In this document: positions 1 to 7,604 of the stretch, in pieces | Numbering within the stretch: position 1 is the stretch's first letter | How the letters are laid out: each line of letters opens with the position of its first letter | Source: Verrucomicrobiota bacterium | GTDB lineage: Bacteria; Verrucomicrobiota; Verrucomicrobiia; Chthoniobacterales; SZAS-18 | Reading direction: 5' to 3' | NCBI GenBank assembly: GCA_019241085.1 | Contig: JAFAXH010000025.1 | Location: 1-36,156 of the forward strand | Length of the DNA: 36,156 nucleotides | Program-made: the position numbers and the translations under genes | The notes under the pieces: generated by a model | What the model saw: the letters and a program-made list of their open reading frames with translations, nothing else | The model's database searches: none | What the model was told of the DNA's origin: nothing

Positions 1-2
1 CA

Positions 3-2354
3 GATACTCTTTTCGGTGCAACCTATATGGTGCTTGCTCCCGAGCATCCGATGGTAAAACACATTATCACTGGTAGCTGGCCTGTGGGAACTCCCGACGC
101 TTGGAAAGGAACAAATATTCCAGCCTCAAATATCCCACAGACTGCGATCAATGCTTACCGACAAAGCGTAGCTTCAAAGACTGATTTAGAGCGCACGGAT
201 TTAGCGAAAGAAAAGACAGGTGTTTTCACAGGTGGGTATGCCGTTAACCCAGTCAACAACGAGCGCATTCCGATCTGGATCGCCGACTACGTGCTCATGG
301 GCTATGGCACTGGCGCCATCATGGCCGTGCCGGCGCACGACGAACGGGATTGGGAGTTTGCGAAAAAGTTCGACTTGCCCATGCGGCGCGTTGTCCAGAT
401 GCCGGACGACGATCCTAACACCAACGCTTGCACGACCGGCGACGGCGTCGCAATCAACTCCGATTTTCTCGATGGTCGCCGTACCACTAAAAAAAAAAAA
501 GCAATCACCGCGTGGTTAGAAGAAAATGGACGCGGCGCGGGCACGGTGAATTTCAAACTGCGCGACTGGCTCTTCTCGCGGCAGCGTTACTGGGGCGAGC
601 CATTTCCCATAGTCTGGGAAAGCCAACTCGAACGCAAAGGAGTTTATCGTCGGCATCGCGCGTTGCCCGAGAGCGAACTGCCAATCGAGCCGCCAGCGCT
701 CGAAGACTTCAAACCGACCGGCACCGCCGAGCCGCCGCTGGCGAAAGCTGTGGATTGGGTGCGTTACTCCGAAACCGCGCGACGCGAGACGAACACGATG
801 CCGCAATGGGCCGGATCGAGTTGGTATTACCTGCGCTTTTGCGATCCGAAAAACCGTGTGCGGCTCGTCGGCAGCGACGCTGAGCGCTACTGGATGGGCG
901 GCGACAGCGCGTGGCGTGCGGATGCGCAAAGTTGGCCGCAGCAACTCGATGAACTTTGGCTAGAGGCTCTCGTTGAAGCGGGCCAGCGACCGAATCGCGC
1001 CATCCAATTCGCGCCAGTCAACGAGGCGGTCGCCCGCCGTGTCTCGGACGCAGCCGGGTTTGACGTCAGTGGTTTCTGGCACTTGCTCGACGTCTTCGCC
1101 ATTCGTCACATCGTGAAAGCGCATGGGCGCTCCTGGACCGAAGCGCCGCGCGGTCAAATTGCGGTGACAATCGGAGACCTTGCACTGCTGCCGCAACTCT
1201 TGGCGCAGCCTGATACGGTCGAGTTCTCCAACCGCTGGCACCGTGGCATGAGACGGCTGATTTTTTCCAAACGCATCAACGGCACCTGCTACGTAGTCGA
1301 AGAAGTGCGTGGCCGCCGCCAGCAATTGCGCGTGGTGACTTTTTACAAGCGGAAAGAATCTGCGGCGAGAGATGTCACACCGAAGGCGCCCCCCTCAATC
1401 ACGTCCGAAACGCTCCGCATTGCATCGAATTTAACACCGCCTGCGCCCGCGCGCAAACCCGCCGTTGGCGGCGTCGATCTCTACGTCGGCGGCACGGAGC
1501 ACGCCGTGTTGCACCTGCTTTACGCGCGGTTTTGGCACAAAGTCCTTTTCGACCGCGGCTACGTCTCCACGCCGGAGCCATTTCAGCGCCTCGTCAATCA
1601 AGGACTCATCCTCGGCGAGGACGGCACGAAGATGAGCAAGAGCCGCGGCAACGTCATCAATCCCGAGGAAGTCGTCGCCGACTTCGGCGCGGACTCGCTG
1701 CGCTTGTTCGAGATGTTCATGGGACCACTCGAACAGACGAAGCCGTGGAGCACGGCGGGCGTGCAAGGCGTGCATCGTTTTCTCGCCCGCGTTTGGCGCC
1801 TGTTCATGGAAGAAGACCAGGCGGGCCGCTGGCATTTGAGCGACGCCGTGCAGGCAACCGAGCCGACCGCGAGCCAGCTTCGCGTCGTTCACGCGACGAT
1901 CAAAAAAGTTTCCGCCGACATCGACGCGCTGGCCTTCAACACGGCGATCTCGGCGATGATGGTTTGCGTGAATGAATTCACCACCGCAACGGTGCGGCCG
2001 GCGAGCGCGTTGCGCACGCTGCTGGTGTTGCTCAATCCGTTCGCGCCGCATTTGACCGAGGAGTTGAATGCGCGGCTCGGCGAGCGTTTTCCCGACCTCG
2101 CGCCGGCCGGCCGTTCGCTCGCGCACGCGGCGTGGCCGACGCACGACGAGGCGTTTTTGGTCGTCGATGAAATCGAACTGCCGGTGCAGATCAACGGCAA
2201 GGTGCGCGAGCGCATCACGGTGAAAAAATCGGCGACGCGCGAGGAAGTCGAGGCCACCGCGCTGGCGTTGCCGCGGATCGCCGAACACCTGGCCGGCCGC
2301 GCGCCGAAAAAAGTGATCGTCGTGCCGGGCAAGCTGGTCAACATCGTGGTGTGA
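3..2354 (+). CDS. leuS: Leucyl-tRNA synthetase, 5'-truncated by the window, with a large guest-domain insertion
   Basis: Class Ia LeuRS, which charges tRNA-Leu in the cytoplasm. The frame is open from base 3 ([16 protein letters not shown], the editing-domain start), so the N-terminal part with the HIGH motif lies outside. Visible parts in order are the editing domain with its [10 protein letters not shown] motif (bases 330-360), the return to the catalytic core ([14 protein letters not shown]), [34 protein letters not shown], the KMSKS loop ([12 protein letters not shown], about base 1621), the anticodon-binding helical domain and the C-terminal domain ([10 protein letters not shown]). Bases 903-1463 encode about 187 extra residues between YWMGG and [10 protein letters not shown], where ordinary LeuRS runs straight through; see the separate entry. 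Two further oddities are a run of 12 A at 489-500 and about 47% GC in the first 240 bases against 62-65% later. The flanking LeuRS motifs are intact, so it is probably functional. Confidence 0.97.
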   Translation, partial: DTLFGATYMVLAPEHPMVKHIITGSWPVGTPDAWKGTNIPASNIPQTAINAYRQSVASKTDLERTDLAKEKTGVFTGGYAVNPVNNERIPIWIADYVLMGYGTGAIMAVPAHDERDWEFAKKFDLPMRRVVQMPDDDPNTNACTTGDGVAINSDFLDGRRTTKKKKAITAWLEENGRGAGTVNFKLRDWLFSRQRYWGEPFPIVWESQLERKGVYRRHRALPESELPIEPPALEDFKPTGTAEPPLAKAVDWVRYSETARRETNTMPQWAGSSWYYLRFCDPKNRVRLVGSDAERYWMGGDSAWRADAQSWPQQLDELWLEALVEAGQRPNRAIQFAPVNEAVARRVSDAAGFDVSGFWHLLDVFAIRHIVKAHGRSWTEAPRGQIAVTIGDLALLPQLLAQPDTVEFSNRWHRGMRRLIFSKRINGTCYVVEEVRGRRQQLRVVTFYKRKESAARDVTPKAPPSITSETLRIASNLTPPAPARKPAVGGVDLYVGGTEHAVLHLLYARFWHKVLFDRGYVSTPEPFQRLVNQGLILGEDGTKMSKSRGNVINPEEVVADFGADSLRLFEMFMGPLEQTKPWSTAGVQGVHRFLARVWRLFMEEDQAGRWHLSDAVQATEPTASQLRVVHATIKKVSADIDALAFNTAISAMMVCVNEFTTATVRPASALRTLLVLLNPFAPHLTEELNARLGERFPDLAPAGRSLAHAAWPTHDEAFLVVDEIELPVQINGKVRERITVKKSATREEVEATALALPRIAEHLAGRAPKKVIVVPGKLVNIVV
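489..500 (+). other. Run of 12 A inside leuS
   Basis: Twelve consecutive A encode part of TTKKKKA in the segment joining the editing domain to the catalytic core. Reading continues in frame on both sides. Such a tract is unusual in GC-rich coding DNA and is prone to polymerase slippage and to sequencing error. Confidence 0.9.
903..1463 (+). other. In-frame guest domain in LeuRS resembling a phage/polymorphic-toxin BECR-type nuclease
   Basis: About 187 codons inserted in leuS with no stop or frameshift. The core (about 1090-1360) reads [11 protein letters not shown], then E..RGQIAVT..D..LLP, then [16 protein letters not shown] and TFYKRK. I recognise this as the pattern of the phage-Barnase-EndoU-ColicinE5/D-RelE-like (PBECR) nuclease domains found at the C-termini of phage MuF-type and polymorphic-toxin proteins. 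The preceding stretch ([22 protein letters not shown]) also fits the usual lead-in to that domain. A Pro/Ser/Thr-rich linker follows before LeuRS resumes. Both junctions carry GGCGGCG (897-905 and 1467-1475), so microhomology or a short target duplication is possible. It has no intein splice-junction nucleophile. The family call comes from remembered sequence patterns, not a search. Confidence 0.7.
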
Positions 2355-2362
2355 GCCGCGGA

Positions 2363-2473
2363 GGTGGATCGCGCGCTCCGTCGCGCGATGGCTTGCAGCG
2401 AAGCTGCCTGAGCATGTAAATAAATGGGCGCATTCGCGCCGACTTCATCGCGCGGCGGAGCGCGCGATCCACC
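2363..2473. repeat. MITE-like palindromic element between leuS and the lipoprotein gene
   Basis: Arms 2363-2390 and 2446-2473 are inverted copies matching at 27 of 28 positions (GGTGGATCGCGCGCTCC... and its complement). The 55-base centre contains small hairpins (GCAGCGAAGCTGC; GGCGCATTCGCGCC). The element fills the space between the leuS stop and the ATG at 2475, so it could act as a terminator for leuS or place the next start close to a strong hairpin. Confidence 0.8.
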
Positions 2474-2474
2474 C

Positions 2475-2996
2475 ATGAAAAAAACGCTTTGCCTCGCTCT
2501 CACTCTCGCTGTCCTCAACGGCTGTGACCGTTCCAGCAAAACGCCGGCGGCGGCTCCCGACAACGTCGCGGCGCAGCCGACGCCCACGGTCGCGCCGACC
2601 AATTCGACGGTGGAAAACAACGACTCCGCGCGGGCGCGGCGGGAGTTGAGCGCGGCGGGCGATTTGTTGCGCGAAAAAAGTCAGGAGGCGAAGGAGAAAC
2701 TGCGCAATCTGGCGGCGGAATTTCCGCGTCAGCGGGACGAAATGCGCCGCCGGCTGGAGCAGCAGCAGCGCGATTTGCAGCCGCAGATCGACGAGGCGCG
2801 CCGCCGGCTCCAAGCGGCGACCGCGCAGGCGCGGCCGGAGTTGCAGCGTCAACTCGAAAGGCTGGAGCAACAAAGCCGGCGCATCGGCCAGCAATTGGAG
2901 GAATTAAAGAACGCGACGGTCGAAGCGTGGGAAAAGCTCAAGGAGCAAATCCAGCAGGAGGAACAGCAACAGAGGCAGGATTCGTCGTCACGCTGA
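2475..2996 (+). CDS. Small coiled-coil lipoprotein of unknown function
   Basis: A 173-residue protein that I do not recognise as a named family. It starts MKKTLCLALTLAVLNGC, a signal peptide ending in a lipobox (LNGC) with the lipidated Cys at 17. A Pro/Thr/Ala-rich linker reaches about residue 50. The rest is one long charged helix rich in Arg, Glu and Gln with heptad spacing, predicted to be a coiled coil, ending in a Gln/Ser tail. The ATG at 2475 is chosen because it begins the signal peptide; the upstream in-frame extension is only the palindromic repeat. It is probably anchored in the envelope facing the periplasm, and Lnt encoded in this window would complete its acylation if it is exported through that pathway. 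Confidence 0.75.
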   Translation: MKKTLCLALTLAVLNGCDRSSKTPAAAPDNVAAQPTPTVAPTNSTVENNDSARARRELSAAGDLLREKSQEAKEKLRNLAAEFPRQRDEMRRRLEQQQRDLQPQIDEARRRLQAATAQARPELQRQLERLEQQSRRIGQQLEELKNATVEAWEKLKEQIQQEEQQQRQDSSSR

Positions 2997-3062
2997 TAGG
3001 CTCACGCGCCAAGTTGGCAGCAAGCTCGGGATGACAGGAGAAGTAGGCGCTGACAGCGTCTT

Positions 3063-3728
3063 TCAGCCTGGCGGGAAGATGCGGCGCGGGCTGCAACGCC
3101 AGACCCGCGCGCCACTGAAGTCGCTTGGATGTTTCACGCCGCCGGCGGCCCAAGGTGAGAAGGCGGGAAGAATCCAGCGCTGTCGGGCTTGGATGAAAGC
3201 CGGCAGTTTGGTTCGGAAACCGTCGCCGTCGCTGAGCATGGCGGCGGGGTGATAGTGGCCTAGGATTTCGGTGCGCGCACCGAGCACGTCGGCCACCGGC
3301 GCGGGCGCGTCGCCGTGGTGAAAATAAAAGTCCGGCGTGATGAACTCCGCGCGCAATTCGTCGGCGCCAAACGCGCGGCGATCATGGTTGCCGCGGAGCG
3401 GGATGACTTCGCAAGCGTCCGCCGAACCGAGGTCGCGCAGGCGGTCGAGAAACGCGCGGGCTTCGGCGCGCGAGGCGCGGCTGTGGACGAGATCGCCGCA
3501 GAGGATGAGTTGCGCGGGACGATACTCGGCGAGCAACGCGCGCAAACGCGTTTCGATCTCATCCATGCCCCAGAGTGGGACCAAAGCGCCGGCCGCGCGC
3601 AAGCTCAATTCGTAGCCGTAGTGCAGATCGGCGACGGCCAGCCAGCGTTCGGTTTCGTGAAAGAGCGCGAGCCGGCTGTCGAGCAGCACCGACGGCGCAA
3701 CGCGGACGCGGTCGGCATGGCTGGTCAT
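3063..3728 (-). CDS. PdeM-like metallophosphoesterase (SbcD/Mre11-related, COG1407 type)
   Basis: A 221-residue calcineurin-like phosphoesterase. Metal-binding motifs appear in the expected order: ADLHYGYE (33-40), CGDLVHSR (77-84), RGNHD (112-116), HHGD (137-140) and LGHYHP (156-161), followed by the family's proline-rich end (LPAFSPWAAGG). Length and layout match the group that includes PdeM, often encoded with Lhr helicase and DNA ligase in ligase-associated repair clusters. Those partners are not beside it here, so a DNA-repair role is only an inference; it may be a general nuclease or phosphodiesterase. It lies 70 bases downstream of the ankyrin lipoprotein gene on the same strand, so co-transcription is possible. 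Confidence 0.85.
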   Translation of the reverse strand: MTSHADRVRVAPSVLLDSRLALFHETERWLAVADLHYGYELSLRAAGALVPLWGMDEIETRLRALLAEYRPAQLILCGDLVHSRASRAEARAFLDRLRDLGSADACEVIPLRGNHDRRAFGADELRAEFITPDFYFHHGDAPAPVADVLGARTEILGHYHPAAMLSDGDGFRTKLPAFIQARQRWILPAFSPWAAGGVKHPSDFSGARVWRCSPRRIFPPG

Positions 3729-3798
3729 TCCTTCTGCGGTTCTCTCCTGAATCTTCAGCGCAATCCCAAGGTTACGATCAAGGGGTGGAGAAGAAAAT

Positions 3799-5439
3799 CT
3801 AGTGTCGGTCGCCGTTGCCCTCGGGCGTGGAGACTGTGATCGTCTGGCCGGCGGGCAGCAGCTTGAGCACGACCTGCGTCGGGCGGATGTCGAGCACGCG
3901 ATAGCGCGTCTTGTCGTCCACGCCGGGGAGGGTGAATTCCTGGCCGTTGCGCACCTCGAGGTCCGTGCTCCGGCCGCCGGCCAGCTCGAACGCCAGCACG
4001 GCGCGCGCGTTCGGCGCGTTGGCTTGCATGGACCGCACGAGGGTTACTTTTTCACCCGTTTCTGTTTGGGTTAACGTGAGTTCCGAAACATCCAGCGGCT
4101 GGCCGGAATCTTTTTCGTAAATGCTGCGCGGCCGGATGCGCACGACGCGATACGGCACGCCGGGCACGCTGTCGCCGACGGCCAGATCAACGCTGTTTTT
4201 GCCGCCGTCGGTTTTGACCGTGACGCGCGCGTGTTTGCCGTTGGCCGTGACGCTCTCGAGCAGGACCGGGAAGGTCTGCGCGTCGAGCCGTTTCATACGC
4301 AGCTTCGTGTGATACGGCGGGTGCGACGCGGGATCGTTCGGGTCCGTGCCGGCGGCGATTTCCTCGTCGTCGGTGAAGCCGTCCTTGTCGCTGTCCAGGC
4401 CGGTGTCTTTTTTCAAGAGCGTCTGCGGATCGACGTTGTTTTGCCGCAGCCACGCCTGCTCCATCTGCGCGCCGCCGGCCGCTGCCGCCGCCGCGTCGGC
4501 CGCCGCCTGGCGCTCGTTGTTGGGAGCCGGGCTGCTGCTGCCTGTGATCGACGACGGCGGCGGGGTGGGCGTCGCGTCGCTCGTCGCGGCGGCGGCAGCC
4601 GGCAGACCGGCGGCGGCGGCGTCGAGCGTCTTGGCCAGTTCGGGGAAACCGCGCTGGAGCGCAATGATGCCGGCCGTGGCGCCGTCGGCGTTGGCCGCGC
4701 GGGCATTCGCGCCGCGCGCGAGCAGGAGCGCGACGGTGTCGGCTTTGCCGCTCTGGGCGGCGCACATGAGCGGCGTCTGGCCGCGGTCGAGCGCGGCGTT
4801 GGCGTTGGCGCCGCGGTCGAGGAGCGCCTTGACGATGGCGTTGTTGCCGAGCGTGCAGGCGACGAGCAGCGCGCGGTCGAGCTGGCCGTCGCGCGCGAGC
4901 CGGTCGCGGCTGGTGGTCAGCAGCACGGCGACGGTTTTGGCGGAGCCGTCGAAGACCGCCTTGGTTAGCGCGGTCCAGTTCGGCACGGCGCGGCCTTCGA
5001 CGCGCAGGGTGCCTTTGAGCGTCACGTCCGCATTGGCTTCGACGAGCAGGCGCACGCATTCGCTGGCGTCCTTGGAAGCGGCGAGCAGCAGCGCGGGGCA
5101 GCCTTCTTTATCTTGCAGATCGGTCTTGGCGTTCTCGTCGAGCAAGCGTTTGACGACGTCCGTTTTGCCTGCTTCGGCGGCGGCCATCAGGGCCGTGCGG
5201 CCGTGCGCATCCTGCGTGTTTTTATCCATGCCAGCCTGGAGAAAAAGCGCGATGGCCGGCGCATCGCCGCGCGCGGCGGCTTTGAGGAAATCGTCGGTGG
5301 TGAACGACTGGTGGCTGGCCTTGAGCGTTTCGAGCGCGCGCTCGGCGGGGTCCTTCCTTTTGCAACCCGGACCGAGCAAAACCAGCGGCAGCAACAAGCA
5401 GAACAACAGCGGACGGAGCAGGGCGGGCGAGAGATTCAT
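3799..5439 (-). CDS. Ankyrin-repeat lipoprotein with a Ca-binding (TSP3/EF-hand-like) linker and a beta-rich C-terminus
   Basis: A 546-residue exported protein. MNLSPALLRPLLFCLLLPL is a hydrophobic signal; C26 in LGPGC is the probable lipidation site, though this lipobox is not ideal. Ankyrin-type repeats span about 48-270 (for example HGRTALMAAAEAGKTDVVKR and RGQTPLMCAAQSGKADTVAL). An Ala/Pro-rich linker follows, then DSDKDGFTDDEEIAAGTDPN (349-368), a thrombospondin-type-3/EF-hand-like Ca loop. The last 170 residues hold two related beta-rich units, each with the pattern (T/N)..YRV(V/L)(R/D)IRP. This tail recalls the Amuc_1099 pilus-system family of Verrucomicrobiota, by memory only. The start at 5439 places the signal peptide at the N-terminus; the open frame extends far upstream but there it is the antisense of the ABC gene. 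Confidence 0.8.
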   Translation of the reverse strand: MNLSPALLRPLLFCLLLPLVLLGPGCKRKDPAERALETLKASHQSFTTDDFLKAAARGDAPAIALFLQAGMDKNTQDAHGRTALMAAAEAGKTDVVKRLLDENAKTDLQDKEGCPALLLAASKDASECVRLLVEANADVTLKGTLRVEGRAVPNWTALTKAVFDGSAKTVAVLLTTSRDRLARDGQLDRALLVACTLGNNAIVKALLDRGANANAALDRGQTPLMCAAQSGKADTVALLLARGANARAANADGATAGIIALQRGFPELAKTLDAAAAGLPAAAAATSDATPTPPPSSITGSSSPAPNNERQAAADAAAAAAGGAQMEQAWLRQNNVDPQTLLKKDTGLDSDKDGFTDDEEIAAGTDPNDPASHPPYHTKLRMKRLDAQTFPVLLESVTANGKHARVTVKTDGGKNSVDLAVGDSVPGVPYRVVRIRPRSIYEKDSGQPLDVSELTLTQTETGEKVTLVRSMQANAPNARAVLAFELAGGRSTDLEVRNGQEFTLPGVDDKTRYRVLDIRPTQVVLKLLPAGQTITVSTPEGNGDRH

Positions 5440-5604
5440 CGTGACGAAATGGCGGGAAAAGTATCGAGCGCCGTGCGCCATTTTTCGCATGGAAAAATCG
5501 GAAATGCCAACGGGTTCAGTGGGCTGCTGCCGTGTGCGTTGCAAGCGCAAGGGGATGCGGTAGCATCCAATCCGTTTCGTTTGATCGAGGAACCACTGCC
5601 CGCC

Positions 5605-7539
5605 ATGCCGCCGCCCGCACCCGCTCCCGTTGCTCCGCCAGTTTCCGCCGCTGCCAAACCGCCGCTGGATCGGGCAGAGGCGAGCGGTCTCGGCACCAAT
5701 GGGCAAGCGGAAAATGGCGGCGGCACGCTCGGCGCGGCGAAGGAGAAAAAGGTGGCGGTGAACCGCGAGACTTTGCGCGAGGCGTCGCGGCTCTTTGCGT
5801 ATTTGTTTCCTTATCGCAAGCAACTGATTTTTGCGCTCCTGGCGCTGCTCACAGGCACGACGCTGGGCCTGGCGTTTCCGAAGCTGATGGGCATGATGAT
5901 CAAGGGCGCGGAGACGCACGACGGCACGGTGACGCGGACGGCGCTGCTCGCGGTCAGCGCGCTCGCGGTGCAGGCGGTTTTTACTTTCATCCAATCCTAC
6001 ACGTTCAACCGCTGCGGCCAGCGCGCGCTGGCGGCGATCCGGCGCGACGTTTACACGCGCATGATCTCGTTGCCGATGCGGTTTTTCTCGCAAAACCGCG
6101 TGGGCGAACTTTCCAGCCGGCTCACGGCGGACCTGACGCAAATCGAGGAAATGCTGACCATGAGCGTGCCGCAATTTTCGCGGCAGATCACGATCCTGTG
6201 CGGCAGCCTCGTGCTCATCGCGCTGATCTCCGGCCGGCTCTTGCTGGTAATGCTGGCGTCGATCCCGCCGATCCTGCTGGTGGCGATGTTCTTCGGCCGG
6301 CGGCTGCGCGGCGTGTCGCGGCAGGCGCAGGATCAACTGGCGCAAACGGGCGTCGTCGTGGAAGAAACTTTGCAAGGCATCGCCAACGTGAAGGCGTTCG
6401 CCAACGAGCCGTTCGAGGCGCGGCGCTACGGCGACCGCATGGACGCATTTCTCGCCGCCATCCTGCGCACGGCGCGGCTGCGGGCCGGTTTTTTCGCGTT
6501 CATCATCTTCGCGGTGTTCGGCGCGATCGTGTTCGTCACCTGGTATGGCAGCCGGCTGCTGGAACGCGGTGAATTGCTGGCGGGCGACATGTTTTCGTTT
6601 GCGCTCTACACGGTGTTCGTCGGCGGCGCGATGGGCAGCTTCGCGGACCTGTGGAGTCAAATCCAAAAGTCCGTCGGCGCGACGGCGCGGGTTCGCGAAT
6701 TGCTCGGCGAGCCGGCGGAATTCGACCTCACGGCGGAGACGGCAATCGCCGCGCCGACGATCTCGCGGCTGCGCGGCGAGGTCGTCTTCGATCACGTTTC
6801 CTTTCGCTATCCATCGCGGCCGGAAGTCGCGGTGCTGCGCGAGTTGTCGCTGCGCGCGCGACCGGGCGAACGCGTCGCGCTCGTCGGCCCGAGCGGCGCG
6901 GGGAAATCGACGGTCGTCGCGCTGTTGCTGCGTTTTTACGAAGCCGACGCAGGCCAGCTTCTCATCGACGGCCAGCCGGCGGCGGACTACGAGCTGCGCG
7001 CGTTGCGAGGACAAATGGCCGTGGTGCCGCAAGAGGTGCTGCTCTTCGGCGGCTCCATCGCGGAAAACATCGCCTACGGCCGGCCGGGCGCGAGCCGGGC
7101 GGAGATCGAGAACGCCGCGCGGCAGGCGAACGCGCACGATTTCATCGCCGGTTTTCCCGAAGGTTACGACACACTCGTCGGCGAGCGCGGCATCAAGCTC
7201 TCCGGCGGCCAGCGCCAGCGCGTCGCCATCGCGCGGGCGATCCTCAAAGACCCGGCGATTTTGATTTTGGATGAAGCCACCAGCAGCCTCGACAGCGAGA
7301 GCGAGCGGCTCGTGCAGGAGGCGCTGGAAACGCTCATGCACGGCCGCACGAGCCTCATCATCGCGCATCGCCTGGCGACGGTGCGCGACGCCGATTGCAT
7401 CTTCGTGCTCGAAGCCGGTCGGGTCGCGGAGAGCGGCACGCACGCGGAATTGCTCGCGCGCGCGGACGGCATTTATCGCCGGCTGAGCGAATTTCAATTC
7501 GATCTCGGCGACGGCGCGGGCGAGCTGCGTCGGGATTAA
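5605..7539 (+). CDS. ABC exporter, fused membrane and ATPase domains (MsbA/BmrA-like half-transporter)
   Basis: A 644-residue type IV ABC exporter subunit. Residues 1-55 are a Pro/Ala-rich cytoplasmic extension. The transmembrane domain covers about 60-370 with several strongly hydrophobic helices. The nucleotide-binding domain carries Walker A GPSGAGKST (428-436), a Q-loop in VVPQEVLLFGGS, the signature LSGGQRQRVAIARA (from 532), Walker B ILILDEATSSLD and the H-loop AHR. It should act as a homodimer exporting a lipid or other hydrophobic substrate; the substrate cannot be told from sequence. ATG 5605 is taken because upstream in-frame sequence is the antisense of the ankyrin gene. It is transcribed divergently from that gene across 165 bases, which contain a perfect small hairpin (GGATGCGGTAGCATCC). 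Confidence 0.93.
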   Translation: MPPPAPAPVAPPVSAAAKPPLDRAEASGLGTNGQAENGGGTLGAAKEKKVAVNRETLREASRLFAYLFPYRKQLIFALLALLTGTTLGLAFPKLMGMMIKGAETHDGTVTRTALLAVSALAVQAVFTFIQSYTFNRCGQRALAAIRRDVYTRMISLPMRFFSQNRVGELSSRLTADLTQIEEMLTMSVPQFSRQITILCGSLVLIALISGRLLLVMLASIPPILLVAMFFGRRLRGVSRQAQDQLAQTGVVVEETLQGIANVKAFANEPFEARRYGDRMDAFLAAILRTARLRAGFFAFIIFAVFGAIVFVTWYGSRLLERGELLAGDMFSFALYTVFVGGAMGSFADLWSQIQKSVGATARVRELLGEPAEFDLTAETAIAAPTISRLRGEVVFDHVSFRYPSRPEVAVLRELSLRARPGERVALVGPSGAGKSTVVALLLRFYEADAGQLLIDGQPAADYELRALRGQMAVVPQEVLLFGGSIAENIAYGRPGASRAEIENAARQANAHDFIAGFPEGYDTLVGERGIKLSGGQRQRVAIARAILKDPAILILDEATSSLDSESERLVQEALETLMHGRTSLIIAHRLATVRDADCIFVLEAGRVAESGTHAELLARADGIYRRLSEFQFDLGDGAGELRRD

Positions 7540-7604
7540 GAAAAATCGGCTGGGAAGTTGCCTGCTGCTCCGTTATATCGACCGGCGATTTCCCTTCTTT
7601 CGCT

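Noticed and set aside
903-1463. Intein or group I/II intron in leuS
   Set aside because: There is no Cys/Ser/Thr nucleophile at the entry, no His-Asn at the exit, and no homing endonuclease motif. The insert is fully open and reads as a nuclease-like domain, so it probably stays in the protein.
5440-7497. Open reading frame continuing the ankyrin gene upstream on the minus strand across the ABC exporter
   Set aside because: It is Arg/Asp/His-rich antisense sequence with no domain, and the signal peptide of the real protein begins at 5439. The plus-strand ABC gene explains the region.
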